Assembly: GCA_036897445.1 (NCBI GenBank)
Contig: JAYMTL010000056.1
Location: 45,443 to 109,442, forward strand
Length of the DNA stretch: 64,000 bases
Origin: Pelargonium tetragonum
Taxonomy: Eukaryota; Streptophyta; Magnoliopsida; Geraniales; Geraniaceae
Direction of reading: 5' to 3'
The translations under genes and the position numbers were made by a program. This document shows, piece after piece, positions 48,649 through 61,900 of this stretch; position 1 is the stretch's first letter; each line of letters opens with the position of its first letter. A model generated the notes under the pieces. The model did no database searches. It was not told the DNA's origin and was given only the letters and a program-made list of their open reading frames with translations.

Positions 48649-49019
48649 AGAAACAAAAAAAGCGACGAGGAACACAGCATCTAATACAAAGCTTTTGCTC
48701 CCGTAAGTTGTTTATAAACGAAACCAAATTTACCAGCTACTTTTTTTCTTTTAAAAGTATCCTTGATTGAAAAATTCCAGGGCCACAGTATATATTAAGC
48801 CCCGCTTAAGAGCCCTTGCCATTAACTGAATAACCCCAGTAGCTTATGATATTACCTAATTTAGTAGCAGTTTCTTCTACAGAAAAGCCTCGGATTCTAG
48901 AAAAACCTTGGGTTGAGTATTGACATGAGTGTCCCTAAGATTTTTAGAGGGAGGTTTTAGCATACAATATAGATAAAGCACAAGAAAGGTCAACTACTCT
49001 TCCTTTTTTTGCAGTGTAA

Positions 49020-49700
49020 ATAATCTCCCTTTTTCGAAAGCTAAAAATGAAAATGTCTTCTCTACTAGGAGATGATCAATCCTGTCTGTAGTGTAGAGAA
49101 GGGTACTCTGCATATCAAATTCACAAGATGTCTCACTTTAAGAAAAGCTAGAATGAATGAAAATAACTTGAACTTCTTATCTGAAATCATTACACTATTT
49201 ATGAGCTTCTCCGTACAGTTTCCCGAAGACAAAGGATGAAAGGGGGCTCCCTTTTGTCAAGAAATATAACAAAACTTTAAACGCGGATTAAGAACATCTA
49301 TTGCAGTTAAACCCAAGTATCAAGAATACTTTAAGGGAAAGCACGAAGAAAGAATTTTATGACGTAAAGCCCTGAAACACTAAAACGATATAAAGATAAG
49401 CCTCCCCTTTTTTTATAGAAGTGTAGACTTGGCTTTGTAACCCGAACTAAGGTCCACCAAATAGTCCAAGCGGGAAGAAGTGCTGTTGACTTGTTGAAGT
49501 GAAAAAGACTTAATGGGCGCCTTAACTAAAGGTTGCTGGGACTCCTCAATTTTTGGTTCATCAATTATTTCTGAGTTATGAGTTTGGATTCACAGACAAG
49601 TAAAGTATAAGAATATTTAACAATTAAGAAAGAAATTGAATGATAAAGTAAAGCGGGTATTCATAGGGATTCAATTTCTTATAGGAATAAAACCATTACA
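49020..49700. other. Less AT-biased island 5
   Basis: Texture like the other islands. A perfect 9-bp inverted repeat, CTTCTCTAC (49056-49064) and GTAGAGAAG (49092-49100), encloses 27 nt. The stretch 49440-49520 (CCGAACTAAGGTCCACC, then AGCGGGAAGAAGTGC) has the look of a structured organellar intron, but I could not find a domain V hairpin or splice-site signature, so no intron is called. Confidence 0.4.
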
Positions 49701-52700
49701 AACTTCTCATAAGAAATATAAAAGACAAATCAAAGATCAATACATGCTTTTTATTCGAACCTTTGGCATACTTGAGCAAGCGCTTTAGCTTTTTGCTCCG
49801 TGTGGGGGCTTTAAAGACCCTTAAGAGCGCATAAAAAACCTCTATTCTTACTTAACCCCATAGGCACAAGAAATTATATCTAAGTAATTTCACTCTTTCA
49901 AACTCCTTTTTTATACTTACCAGCTTTTTTAAAGGCTGTGCGTCTCGAGAATGGCGCAAAAGACTTTGAAGACGTCGGAGTCGGCAAGGAAATTCTTACT
50001 ATAATAAAGCCAAGGAATTTTCAAAAGCTTTGAGATCCAGTTTTTAGTCGGGGCACTCTTTGTACAGAAGTAAAAGAAGCAGGCGTTTATATAGCGGTTG
50101 CTGATTGAGTCCTGGGGGGCAGTCAAAATAAGACCTCTCGTTGTATAAGCCTGTGTTTACGCCTTATTATAAATAAATATATAGATAGATATTAGTTGGA
50201 GGATTCAATGTCACGGAATGCCTTTTAAGCATAGTTGAAGATCAAAGTAACTTTATATCTTCTCCTTAAATTGAGTAGCGAGCTCGCTCTAAAGGATTCT
50301 GGCGAACAAAACTTCAAGATTTGACTCTTAATTTAGTACTATCCTGAAAGCTTTAAACTATTCTTAATCCTTTTTTAATTAGCATATGTTTTTTGGTAGG
50401 TACGAAAAAGGCTAGTCCGGGTTATCCATTTTATGGGCTGTTTTCAAGCAAACTAAGAGTTACCCGAGATTTAGAGCTTATCTTGCTTTTTGACATATCT
50501 ATGAATCAGGCTGTGTTTGGGAAACCATTTACATGACGAATTTTAGTTTTTACAAAAAGGGGCTTATAGTACCGTGGGATTATTTCGTCGAGAAAGTCCT
50601 TGGACTGGTAGTTCATCTACCTTTAAGATACGTACAATAACGTGTGTAGGAAAGTCGAGGTGTAATCCCCCTTGGAACCGGGGCTTTTAAAGCTTAAAAG
50701 AGCTAAACAGGCGGAAGCTCCTTAAATGTGCTCAAGAGACTTTTGTTTCTTTTTGCAAGGTCCTATAAAAATCCAAGGAGGCAAAGGTCTTCTCAAAAAG
50801 GAACCTGGGCTACTCAAAGCAATCCCTTGTTTCGTATAAAACTTCCCTTTAATTTAAGTATACTAAAAATCACTTAAAAATTACCTAAGTAAAGTGAAAA
50901 AAAAGTATATGAACTATACTCGGGGTAGAAATTCCTTGATATTAAACTACTAAGGAAACGCTAGGTTATGCGGTATAGACGCGAATACTCTTTTTTAAGT
51001 ATTTCCATGCAAAGTAATATACAAAAGCAGAGTTTGGATAATAATAAATGAATCCCATTTTCTCTTGAGCGAAACCCTTTTCTTTTATGCTCCCACTCTT
51101 TCTAAAAAACTTTCCGAAGAGATTCTATTACCTCTTTTTTAATTCTTTCCGGAGTAATATGCCGATAGTAAATCGCTCTATTAAGGCTAAGGCAAGACCT
51201 TTTTTGTGATGAAGCTTTTTACGTGAGTTTTAAATACAAAATTGAATTCCTTGTTTTACCATAATATCATTAATCTAATAGATCGAATTTTTCTTTAATA
51301 GACTTTTCGGTTTAAATAAAATTCTTCCTAATTCTAGCTAAGTAAGCTTCCTTAAGTAAAAAGTAACTTGAGCGGATAAGCGCTTCCTCGTTTAAGCTTT
51401 ATACATTTTTCATTTCCTCCACTCTCTCCAACATTTTAGAACCCTTATTTATATGCTATACTCTAGACTCCCCTTTGCCCTATATCTTAAATTATTCCTA
51501 GGATTTTTTTAGCAGCTCTTCTTATATTCTTTCTTTAAAAAGTAAATTTTAAAATCGTAATTTTCCTAGAAAGCTCTCAGGTTTTTTCTAGTTTACGTAT
51601 TATTCCTCAGGATCCGTGTGGGGGTCCCAATTTGATAAACGTACTTCTATTTCAGGATTTCGAAGCTCTGGAGATCCCGAGTTTTTGGGGCTTCTTTTAG
51701 AGTCCTGGACACAAGTAATCGCGAAAAGCTATACCGAGATTCTAAATTATATGCTTTTAGGAAGCTTGGAGTATCCTTACCCCTTTTATACTTATAGGCT
51801 TTTAAAAGGATAATACATAGTTAATAAAGGAGTTTTTTTCTGCTTTTTATAGGGCATAGTAATACCGCCTTAAAAGTTTTTAACCAACAAATTTTTAGTA
51901 ATACATGGGTACTACTGCTTCGATAAGAATTTTTGTGTAACTGAAAAAAGAGAGAGATGTAAATCCTTTAAAAAGTCTTCCTGATTTTCAAATTTGATAC
52001 ATTAAAAGTTTGTATTTTGTTATTAAGGGGTCGCTCTAAGGTGAGGGCGCAGAACCCTGGATATATTTCTAGGAAAATCTTATAAGTCCAATATTTGAAT
52101 TCATCTCATGCACTCTTTTGAAGTTCTAGTAGTATACAAGTTTTTAAGGAAAGGATAAGAAATAGAACTAAAAGACTCTTTCCATTATATCATTATATAA
52201 GGAATTCACGAAATCGTCAAAGTAATATTATATGAAAAATGACTGAAATACTAAAGACTCACAAACACATTAGGAAACCCAGGTGACTTAAGTGCTTGAG
52301 AAAATTCCTTTAAAAAAAATATCTGAAGGGCCCTTTATTTATTCCTTTATCCAAATCGAGGGTTACTTTTACTTAAATTAGGAGGATTCCTGGGCCAAGC
52401 AATTTTAGTAAACAAAAGACAGGCGGTTATCTAAGTTACTTTTCTCAAGACTACTCCTTAACAATTGTAAGATATCAAGTTAAAACTTAGGGTATACTAT
52501 ACACCTTCCGGGTATAATAATAGTCTTTCGTCCAATTTCTTTGAAATAATTACTCGCTTAAGTGGGCAATAAGACGGGTACAAAAAAGTAACACTTTCTT
52601 TATTAACATACCTTTCGGTTTCTTTTTGGCGAAAAATCTAACAGGATCCGTGCCCGGGAATTTAGTAAACGCAATAAAAATACTAAGTTTCACGGTTCTT

Positions 52701-55329
52701 CCTCACCAGATATAGTTTACGTAATGCTGTCATTATAGCATAAGGGTATACAACTTCAAACTAATAAGGGAAAAGCCGAGCACATGAATAATAAGGAATT
52801 AGGAATAAATAGAAAATAGGGGTTAAATTCTAAATTAGAGAGAGCTTTTAGCAAAAGTAGTAAAATAAAACTTGAAGCTTGCAATCCCTTTTTTCTAGGA
52901 AGGCGCCAGTCCAAAAGCAAAAAATTATGTGCTATAGCTACGCACTCGCGGATAGTTTAAGGAAAAGTTCTGGTGATCAAATGCACGAGTACCTAGAGGT
53001 AATGTAATTAAAGAAGGAAAATCCCTATCAATAAACAGGGCGAGCCTTATCTTTTCTTTTTGGGTTCTTTTTTGCATAACTGCGACCTCCTCTTATCTTA
53101 CTTAAAAATCACAAAGTTTTTTAGATACACGGGCCCCCGTAGATAAAGTATATACCTTTGTACAATGTTCTATAATATTTTTATTTGAGTTTAATTACGG
53201 CAGTAACTCATAAGTCCCATAGTAGAGGTCTTATCTTTTCTAAAAGTTTTCATACAAAAGAGAATTTATTTACTATACTTATAAGGTATGATGAGGCGGT
53301 CTTGGTTTATGCAGTACAATTTCAAAGGACAAGAAATTCTTAATTTATAACATTTTTGTTAAAGCGCCCCTATATAGAAATGGAATATCCATAACTGGCA
53401 TTATAATTCCCCCTTTTTTAATATTACTTTAACTGCTAAAGTGTTTCCGAATTTAATTGCATGCCTTGAATTTGAAAACACAAGGATTCCTATAGAATCA
53501 AACTTTAGTGGGGCTACCAGAATACATTGGTTACTCTTTTTAATATACTTGAAAATAATCCCAAAGGGCTCGATCTCCTTTTTTTATGGAGTACCCCTGA
53601 TTAGATACAAGTATTGTTATCTTATACTATTAACCCTGGGTTGCTAGTTTTGTACGAAACCCGGAACACCCCACTAACAAGAGATCAAGGACTTGCCCCT
53701 CTCGAAGTTAGAGAGTCAAAACCCTTTTACTGATAGGGAAGGGAAAGACGAACCTCTCATTTACACTTGAATATGTTTAACCCCCTAAATGTGTATATAT
53801 AGCAGAGCACCGAAAAGGTTATAATATCTCATCTCAGAAATAAATAAACTTGCTTGTGTCTTTTCAAGGATATTGGACGGGAAAAGGAGCCCCTTAAAAA
53901 TAAATAAGATACCTCGGCTGACTCAATTCAATATAGATAGTTCGCATACTACTAGTATTCTATTCAATTTTACTTTATTATATCTAAGGGGAGGACCCCC
54001 TACCCTAAAAGCATATGCCAATTCTTTTGTTCTCGGCCCCGTCATAAAAAGAAAGATTATGAAATTGAAACCTTTCTTATTATATTTATTATTATATTTA
54101 CTTTGATTATTAAAGTAGAAACCTCTTTTATTTCAATCAAGTATTCTATAACCCAGAGTTATATACCTTTCTTTTTTAGTATTAAGCGGGGCACACTTTA
54201 AACTGCTTGAGAAATTGACTGCATTATAGCTAAATATTTAATAGTGAAAAAATCTAGTATAAAGTCTATTTCTGAGTAGGCACTTGAGAAGGGATGCTAT
54301 TAAAAATGTGTGGGGTTTGAGAAATTGCATAGTGGATATGAGAGATAAGAATCTCTGAAGCCTATAGGAATCCATAAATTGACCATAGGCCCTAGGGTAG
54401 ACTTTTTGTAACCTAAATTTTAAGGAATGTCTTATAGGGAAACCCAAAGGACTAGAAAATAGGTAATGATAAAACCCTTAAACCCCTGTTACAAAGGATG
54501 CCCCACTGGCAGCATCAAGAAAGGCGGAATTTAAATAATAGTCGCGGAAAGAATTTGAACTAATAGGCTACGGTTTTGACCCTTTCTGCCAAAATGTAAT
54601 ATAGACACAATACAAGATTTGGGCACTTTGACCAGACTCTTGAATAAGAAAAGTAAGCTACAAGGAATGATTTTCTGAAAACTCGGGCCCTTGGACTGGA
54701 TTGGTTTTAGTAACTTATTAGATTGCCAGCTCAAGCCTTCTCTTAGTAAGGAAAACGTGCAAAGCTTTTTTATTCTTTACACAGGAATACTCTGACTAGG
54801 CTTTCAATTCCCATATTAGGCAAGATCTTTTGATTAATCCCTCGAATCAAACAAAGGAGTACCCCGGAAATCCTAGTAGTTATAGAAGCGCTTGTGTAAA
54901 AAAAGAAGCCTCCTTCTCATTATAGCCCTGAATCCTACGGGATAGAAATAACCCATTCTACTTAGTAGATGCCCGACTCTAGATTATTCTGATTTAAAGT
55001 TTTTAGTGCAAACCCGCCTTTAGGTTTTCCAGACCGCCGGCATTCTTTTCTAATTCAGGATAATTTAAATGCTTTAATACGGACTAAGGGCTGCCGTCAC
55101 ATCCAAGAATTTCTGGAGAATAAAGTGTACCTAAAAAATCCTTGTGTTAAGGGAACAATTCCATACGGACGCCTCATTTTTTAACCGAAAGAAAATTCTC
55201 TTACTCACAAGTATTTGCTATTTTAGAGTCTTTTATACTAAAGTCATTTTTTTCTTTTACTTCGGGTTTTAGTTTCCGGTTTACGCTCTAATATTCCTTA
55301 GAACAATGCCGAAGTTCTTACCTAGAATC
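49701..55329. other. Non-coding background
   Basis: No gene visible. Frames of 65 to 77 codons at 49929-50126 (minus), 51616-51813, 53441-53647, 53873-54106, 54238-54447 (minus) and 54531-54734 (minus) have no recognisable motif. GGGCCC occurs at 52328-52333, 53131-53136 and 54685-54690. A tandem duplication at 54077 is listed separately. Confidence 0.6.
54077..54100. repeat. 12-bp AT tandem duplication
   Basis: TTATTATATTTA occurs at 54077-54088 and 54089-54100 with no spacer. A simple slippage product in AT-only sequence. Confidence 0.85.
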
Positions 55330-55600
55330 GCTTTTTTTACCTGTTTAGATACCTTAGTTTCCTGTATCTTAGCTATACCTGTAATACCTATAATCTTAAT
55401 CCCAATGCCTAAGCTTACCCTATCTTCTTAACACCCTTCATGTCTTATGAGCTATAACTTTCTTAAGGGTCCCTCTTGTAGTAGCCTATACTCTTACTCT
55501 TGCTTTTACTTTTTGTAGTTATCTTTTATTTGTTATTATTATAGTAACTGAAATATATCGTAGTTGTATTAGTCTTATTAAGGTATCTAGATTATACTAT
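55330..55600 (-). repeat. Dispersed repeat DR-A, copy J, left arm
   Basis: CCTGTATCTTAGCTATACCT (from 55361), read in reverse complement, gives AGGTATAGCTAAGATACAGG, close to the box of copies C, H and K. The CCCTATCTTCTTAAC phrase near 55419 matches copies B and D, and the reverse complement of 55440-55470 (AAGAAAGTTATAGCTCATAAG) resembles 10083-10105. It faces a second DR-A piece in the opposite orientation. Confidence 0.55.
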
Positions 55601-55739
55601 TTGACTCAATGAAACTTCCGCTACAGTCGGTAAGAATAAGACTTTCCGGTATCCCTGGGTTTCTTTCCTTCCCGTGTCAATAACAAAAGAAGGTATAGTT
55701 TACTATTACTTACTATCTATTATTAAATTAGAAACATAA

Positions 55740-55930
55740 TTTTTTAATAAGAAAAAGAGTAAACAAACAATAAGTAAAGTCAACAAGACGAGGAAGATTC
55801 TTATACCCCTAAAATTTTATGGGTGTAGCTCCTAAGATAAGAAGAGTAGGACTGCTAAGACTAAGAGTATTCTAGCTCTGGGTAAACTAGGTCTAGAGGA
55901 ATACAAAAGCAAGTCAAAGAAGAAAAACCT
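55740..55930 (+). repeat. Dispersed repeat DR-A, copy J, right arm
   Basis: GTGTAGCTCCTAAGATAAG (from 55824) and the following TAGGACTGCTAAGAC resemble the TATAGCTCCTACC...TAGCTAGG run of copy C in plus orientation, and AAGCAAGTCAAAGAAG near 55906 resembles the AAGTAAGTCAAGGAA block. With the left arm it makes a degenerate inverted pair about 140 bp apart. Confidence 0.45.
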
Positions 55931-58900
55931 GGGTAAGTTTCATTAACAGATAGCTTATGTTATACAAGTACATTGGAAGGTTTACGACCCAGTAATGAGA
56001 ACTCCTTAGGTATTCTATAAATTAGGATAATAAAGCACTCTTTTGAAGTCTAAAGGAAAACTTTTTTTAAGGTTTTTATATAACAATTAGACGGGAAATT
56101 CAAATTTGTGCTAGAATTCCCCGCTATTAGTAAAGAAGTCAAATCTTCCATTTTTATTCAAGAGGTTCCCCTCTTTTAAGAAGTTCTGCTTTAACACTTG
56201 GGATTTGTGAACCCTCTTTTTTAACCTAAAAAGGCTTTGTTTTAAGCTATTCTAGTTTGACATTATTCGAATTAAGATTTATTCCCCTTTTTCCTAAGTC
56301 TTTTTGAAAAAAGTCTTGACTTAATTACATAAGGGAATCTTAGTAGTAGCTACAGGTATAGGTTATTGTATAGCTCTGAAGAAGGGTTTAGTTCGTAAGA
56401 AAAGTATAGCAATTGGATATGATATTAGAAAATCTGTGCGTTATGTGCTTTGGTTAAGAGTTATTTTGGGAATTAAAGTAACTGTCCTGGATTTCTAGTA
56501 AAGTCTAATCAGGGTCTAAAGGAGGGATAAACTCTCTGGAATCTAAGGAATTTTCCAAGTAAGGAATAACAAATAGAAAAGAAATGAGCCGATTGAGGGG
56601 CTCTAATAGGAAAGTTTCCTCCATACATAAACCTTCCTTGCAAAGCTTCGGTCAGTAACAACAACTTACCTCTATATTCTATATCCTCCCTAAGAAAAAA
56701 AACTTACAGAAGTTGACCCGGATAAATGGAGTGAGCCCCCCTTTTTCTCTGCTGTGGCTGGATACCATAAATATTTTATTGTAGTATAAATTTGGTTGAG
56801 CTAGGCTGTACAACTTCTAAGAGGATCCCTTTTACCCTGCCCATGTTGATGAACACCACTGCCTACTTAAGTACATTGAAAGCGCTTCGCCTTGGATCCT
56901 TTAGGGTAGCTAGTATTAGAAAATAAAAAGAAGTAAGCAGTCCTAACTCTAAAATCGAAGAATTCTGCATTCACTGTTATTCAGTTGAGGAATGCCCTAA
57001 ATTCAGGGTTGTTACCGATAAAGACACGCTTTTGAGTGCATGAAGCATATAAAATCTTAAGCAACTCGAACTAGGACAAAAAAGAAAGTGTCACACAAAA
57101 TCAGGATGCTTATAAAGTGGCATAACCCAAACAAAAAAGCTAGAGCTACTAAATACTAGTCTTGCGAGAGTTTTATATATAATAGGTCCTAAACGGGGGA
57201 TCCTTAATATTTATAGAGCATGCCCTTGGGTTATTTTGAAAGTAAATAAAATCCTTTCCTCAAATATCAATGAAAGAATAGAAAATTTTAGATACAAGTA
57301 GCTACCCAGTGGAAACTCTCTTATTATCCGTTAAAACAGCTGTCTCAGACCGGAAAGCCTTAAGTTCAAGTCGTATAGTAGTTCAAAAAATCTTTTTCTT
57401 AAAGGGCATTAGGTATTTTTTTATTTGTTAAAATCTTGTTTTCATAAAGGTAAAAAGTTCCTTAGTAGGGGGTTCCAGAGAAAGTAAGGATGTGTATCCT
57501 GCCGAATAAGGAGTTCCTTTCAGGATGGAGTAATTCTAAAGGCACTTAAGTACTAAGTAAGAATGCGTTGTAAAAGATCCTAGGATTCCTCCCCTTCTTC
57601 TGCTCGATAAAGCTAGGCCTATAGCAGTTGCGGATAGTATGTGGCTTTTAAACTATATAAAATAGTATAAGGCTGAGCGGAAATACTTAGACCCCCGCGT
57701 TGGATTTGAGCCTGCGTATATTATATAAAACCTGTTGTGTAATACTAAAACCTCGAGTACTTAGTAAGCTAAAGAGGACTTCTTATCTAAAAGTTCTCAC
57801 TAAAGGGGATTTCTAAATATCGAATACTATATAAGGATAAGGGTTCAGATACAAAGGAGCTTGCTTTTGTCCCGAAATAAAAACAAAATTCTTAGGTCTA
57901 AAGTTCTGCCAAATGAAAAACTAAACTAGAAAACTCCATAAAAAAGCTTTACTTAAACTCGAAATTCTTTTATCCTTTCTTTGCCTGAATGTAGGTTACC
58001 TACCAAAATCTAGTAAAGTTTTATAGAACTCTAAGACAATTCCGTCGAAAACAAGAGACCCTTTTTACCTTAGAAGGCTCATGGGGGATCTCTTGCATAT
58101 TGGTTTGTTAGAAAAGTTAGGAATTCCTGGAATCTTATTCAAAGAGTTACTTAAATTTAAAGACTTGAAAAGGAAAACTGTTAAGTTTTAGGACACCTCG
58201 CTTTAATTACGGGGGTTTTAGTAATGTTTCCAGTTCTGGGGTTAATAGGATCTTTTTACAGGGGCCTCTTTAAACTTTTTAAGAGACTTCTCTGAGAAAT
58301 GGAGCTTTTGCGGACTTAAAACGCGTATCAAGATAGACTTTTTTGTAAAAAGGGTTTTAAGTCTAATTAATTACTAAGATCCAGTTTTAAATAAAAAACT
58401 TCAGTAATAGAGGGCCCCATATCACATATCCATAGAGGAAAACCCTTACTCTTTCAATTCTAATGGTCGGAACTTTTTCCTAATAAAAGAGTTTATTTAG
58501 ATATTTTCTTTTGCCAGGGTTATATTACTAAGTAAGGGGGTTTTCTATAAAAAAAGAGTTTGAGTAGTTAATTACATTACCTTATTCTTAAGTTTTTACA
58601 TATAATAAGATTATACCTACACTATATAAAATAGAAACTATAAATTATGGTACGATTTTATATTATATAGCGCTTACCTAGCAATGTTGTCAAATCAATT
58701 TAATTAAGCAAACTACTGATCCAAGAAAATTTTGAATTCTAGCACCAAAACAGGTTCTACCGGACTTCGTTTCTATACACATTTTGATTTTGTGTTTACT
58801 TTATAATAAGATAAAAAAGCATAGCAAGAAAGCTTTTCTATATACCCCTTATGCACCCTACTATTGCTTGCTGGAGGCTCCTTAGTAGTGCCGGGGTCCC

Positions 58901-61900
58901 CATTTCCTATTAGTAGCCCCTTCCTTTATTGCAGTAAAAACCGAGGGGTCTTACTCTATACAATATTCTGTAAACTGTAAAGTACTTTTTCTTTAATCTA
59001 GCTATAAGCATATATACAACTCAAGCTTAATTTCCCGGTACATTAAGGGGAGAGTCCTTATTAACGCACTGTACTGTTAATTTTGGATAAAAAGAAGTCC
59101 TGCAAACCCCAACAAATTAAAAGTTATTTTGCATTTCGAGCTAAAGACGCTCTTTTATCGTATACTTTTAGATTCTCCTGGATCCGCCTAGAACTCCTAA
59201 CAAGGAACCCACATTCTTTTTGCTACTTTCACTTAGCCCTCTTTAGAAGTTAGGGTAGTAAGAGTCAACTCAATCTTTCTATATCTTACTGTCTGTAAAT
59301 ACTGTAAAACACGTCAAGAAGTCTCTAATAAAGATATTGTATTTAGCCCAAAAAACTAAAATATGGAAAGCGCCCACTTGTTTACAAAAGCTTTTCTCCC
59401 CCTTAAAAAGAATTAAACTACTCATTAGATACTAACACGAGCACGTAACTTATCCAAAATTTCTTTTTCAGCAAGGGCTCCATTTGTAATAGTATCTTTT
59501 TTAAGGGCACGCACCGGCTTTAGGGAATACTCCTTACGTTAAAATATCTCTAGAAGAAAGGGAAAGAACTTAGATATAAAATAGAAAAGGATCCTTTTTT
59601 ACCTGTTACTCTTACAATCCGGGAAATTGAAAAGCGGAATCCTTTATCAGAGAGGGTGCCCATTAGTCAACTAAATTAAAAAGAAAAAAAGAACCTTGTA
59701 GGTAGTATGTATATAGAATATCCTGGGTTACCGGCTCTTACTTTTTTTGTAAAAAGCCTAGGTTTAAGCGCCCCGTCAATTAGAATTTGCTCAAGAGAGT
59801 TCGTTGTACCTTCCAGGACCACAGTAGAATAAATTCTATATTTTATGCTAGATTACTGCCGGAGGAACCCGACTCCTAAAAAAACCCTTTAATAAAAGTC
59901 CAAATTGAAACTAATGAAAATTACCTGCAAAAACGCCCTTACTGGGAATTCTTGAAAACTTACTTAACAAAGGTATTCCCTCTTTTTTCTTTTATTAAAA
60001 ATCCGATTTGATAAGAAATATAGACACCTCTAAAGCAACTAAAGTGGGCAATTCTAGCTTTATTTAGGATAACTAGGAGCTTTTCTTTGTGAATGTTTAG
60101 AAAAAATATGTTACCCTCAATAAGGTATAAGGGGGCCCTACTAACTCAGGTAACTTAGTCTTTTTTTTTATAGGAGTTAAGTATCTACAAGGCTTTTTGC
60201 TGAGGGTTATCTCCTATAGTCTTGAAGTTGAAAAGAATATTATCTATATTGGGGCTAATACTTGTGTTAATATACTTCTTTTAATCTAGCTTTTCGTTTA
60301 AAGTTTGTACAAAAAATAAGGATGCGACAAAGGAAAATGGATTCCTTTTCATCGCTTGAGCCACATAAATTATTAGATTATACTCTAATGTATTTTTGCT
60401 AATTTACCCTTTAGCGTACCTCTTGTCATACATATAAAACCGCGCACTTTAATACAGTGTTCTGTTAAGGGGTTGCTAGGGCGTTCCCGTAGATTACTTA
60501 AAGGATTGGCCCCAGTTAAACTCAAATTTAGGAATTCCACTTTTTGTAAATCTTTGAGTTTAGAATTTTAGTAAAAACGGACCTACTTTTCAAGAATAAG
60601 TGCTTAGACATAAAAATTTGTTGTTAGACTTCTTTAAAGATATCTTCTTCAATAAATGACTGCGGTCAACAGCAACCTACTCCGGTTTCAAACCTCTTGT
60701 TGAACTTAAAAGCAACTATATAAACTCTCCCTTAGCTGGGTCAGGCAATTATACAGGACATGAAGTAGTTTGAATATATTGGTAGCGATTTTAAGACTAA
60801 GGAGTCCCCTAAAAGTGGTTTCCCTCTTAGTTTACCTTATCTATGGCACTGGTAAAGCGAGCTTAGTAGTATGCTGTAAGCAGGCAGTAACAAAAGGAAA
60901 ACCCCTTTCTTTTATGCTCTTAAATTTTTACCAAGTCCTGACAAATATAATATATCTGAAGTCAATAAGGCATATTTTTTCTATTTATTAGAGGATTACT
61001 AAAAGAAAGAGGAAGACCTTTTTTTATTTCTAACCTTTAGAATGAGTCATTCTTATATATCACAATCCCGTACATATAAAAAAGTGACCTTGTGAATGAA
61101 GTACTGCTCGGGAGAGGCAGAAACCCTATAAAATTTACATATGAAATCCCGATAATTAATCATTCTATACCATATATCCAGAAAATCCAGTACCATCTAG
61201 AAAAGGTAACATGAAGAACAAGGTGGACATAAAAAGCCAGACCAAGAAGGAAAGGTATAGGTCTTAACATCTCGATTTGTAATGAACACAATCCTTATAT
61301 GGAACTCAGGAACTTAGAAATTTTACAAAAACCTAGTCTTGGTTTTGACTGCAGCATATTTACTTAACGGATTAGCAAAGCCAACTCCGAAAAATAGAAA
61401 TAAGTCAGATACTACTAACAGTGACAACAAAAGTACTACCGCATTGAATTCAAAAAGCGTTATATAATAAAAAAACTTCGTATAGTTTTCCTTATTACTT
61501 GCTTGTCCAGGACCAAATTCAAATACCCATTAATGAAATCTCGCTTTTTATAAGGAATCCCTGTCTGCCCAGTCATTTTGGGTTATAGTGTTAAACGGAG
61601 ACAAATCCTATTTTAAAGCCCTAGCCTAAAGTCTTAAAACTCGTAAAGAGATCTCTTGCTTGCGTAATTCCCTGTTTTGTATTTGTATTAATAATTACTA
61701 AGGATCCTTTGTACCCTCGGGATTCCTCAGTATCAGTACGAGTTTCTTTAAACCGAAACTCCACTTTTCAGTACTTTTACTTAAACAGGAAGACACATCA
61801 AGAGAATTTCAGTAAAACAACGATTCCTTTAATCTTGCTAACCCGAATTACTCATTATAAAAATTTGTACTTTAAATCGGACCTTAGAATTAAGAGATTT

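Larger units (their letters stand above)
41541..49019. other. Non-coding background containing three tRNA relics
   Basis: No protein gene visible; frames of 62 to 73 codons at 41727-41915, 43727-43918, 47066-47263 (minus), 47106-47327 and 47843-48061 have no recognisable motif, and two of them overlap on opposite strands. The tRNA-like sequences near 41.6, 42.3 and 48.6 kb and the hairpin at 44381-44398 are listed separately. GGGCCC occurs at 43953-43958 and 47150-47155. Confidence 0.6.
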
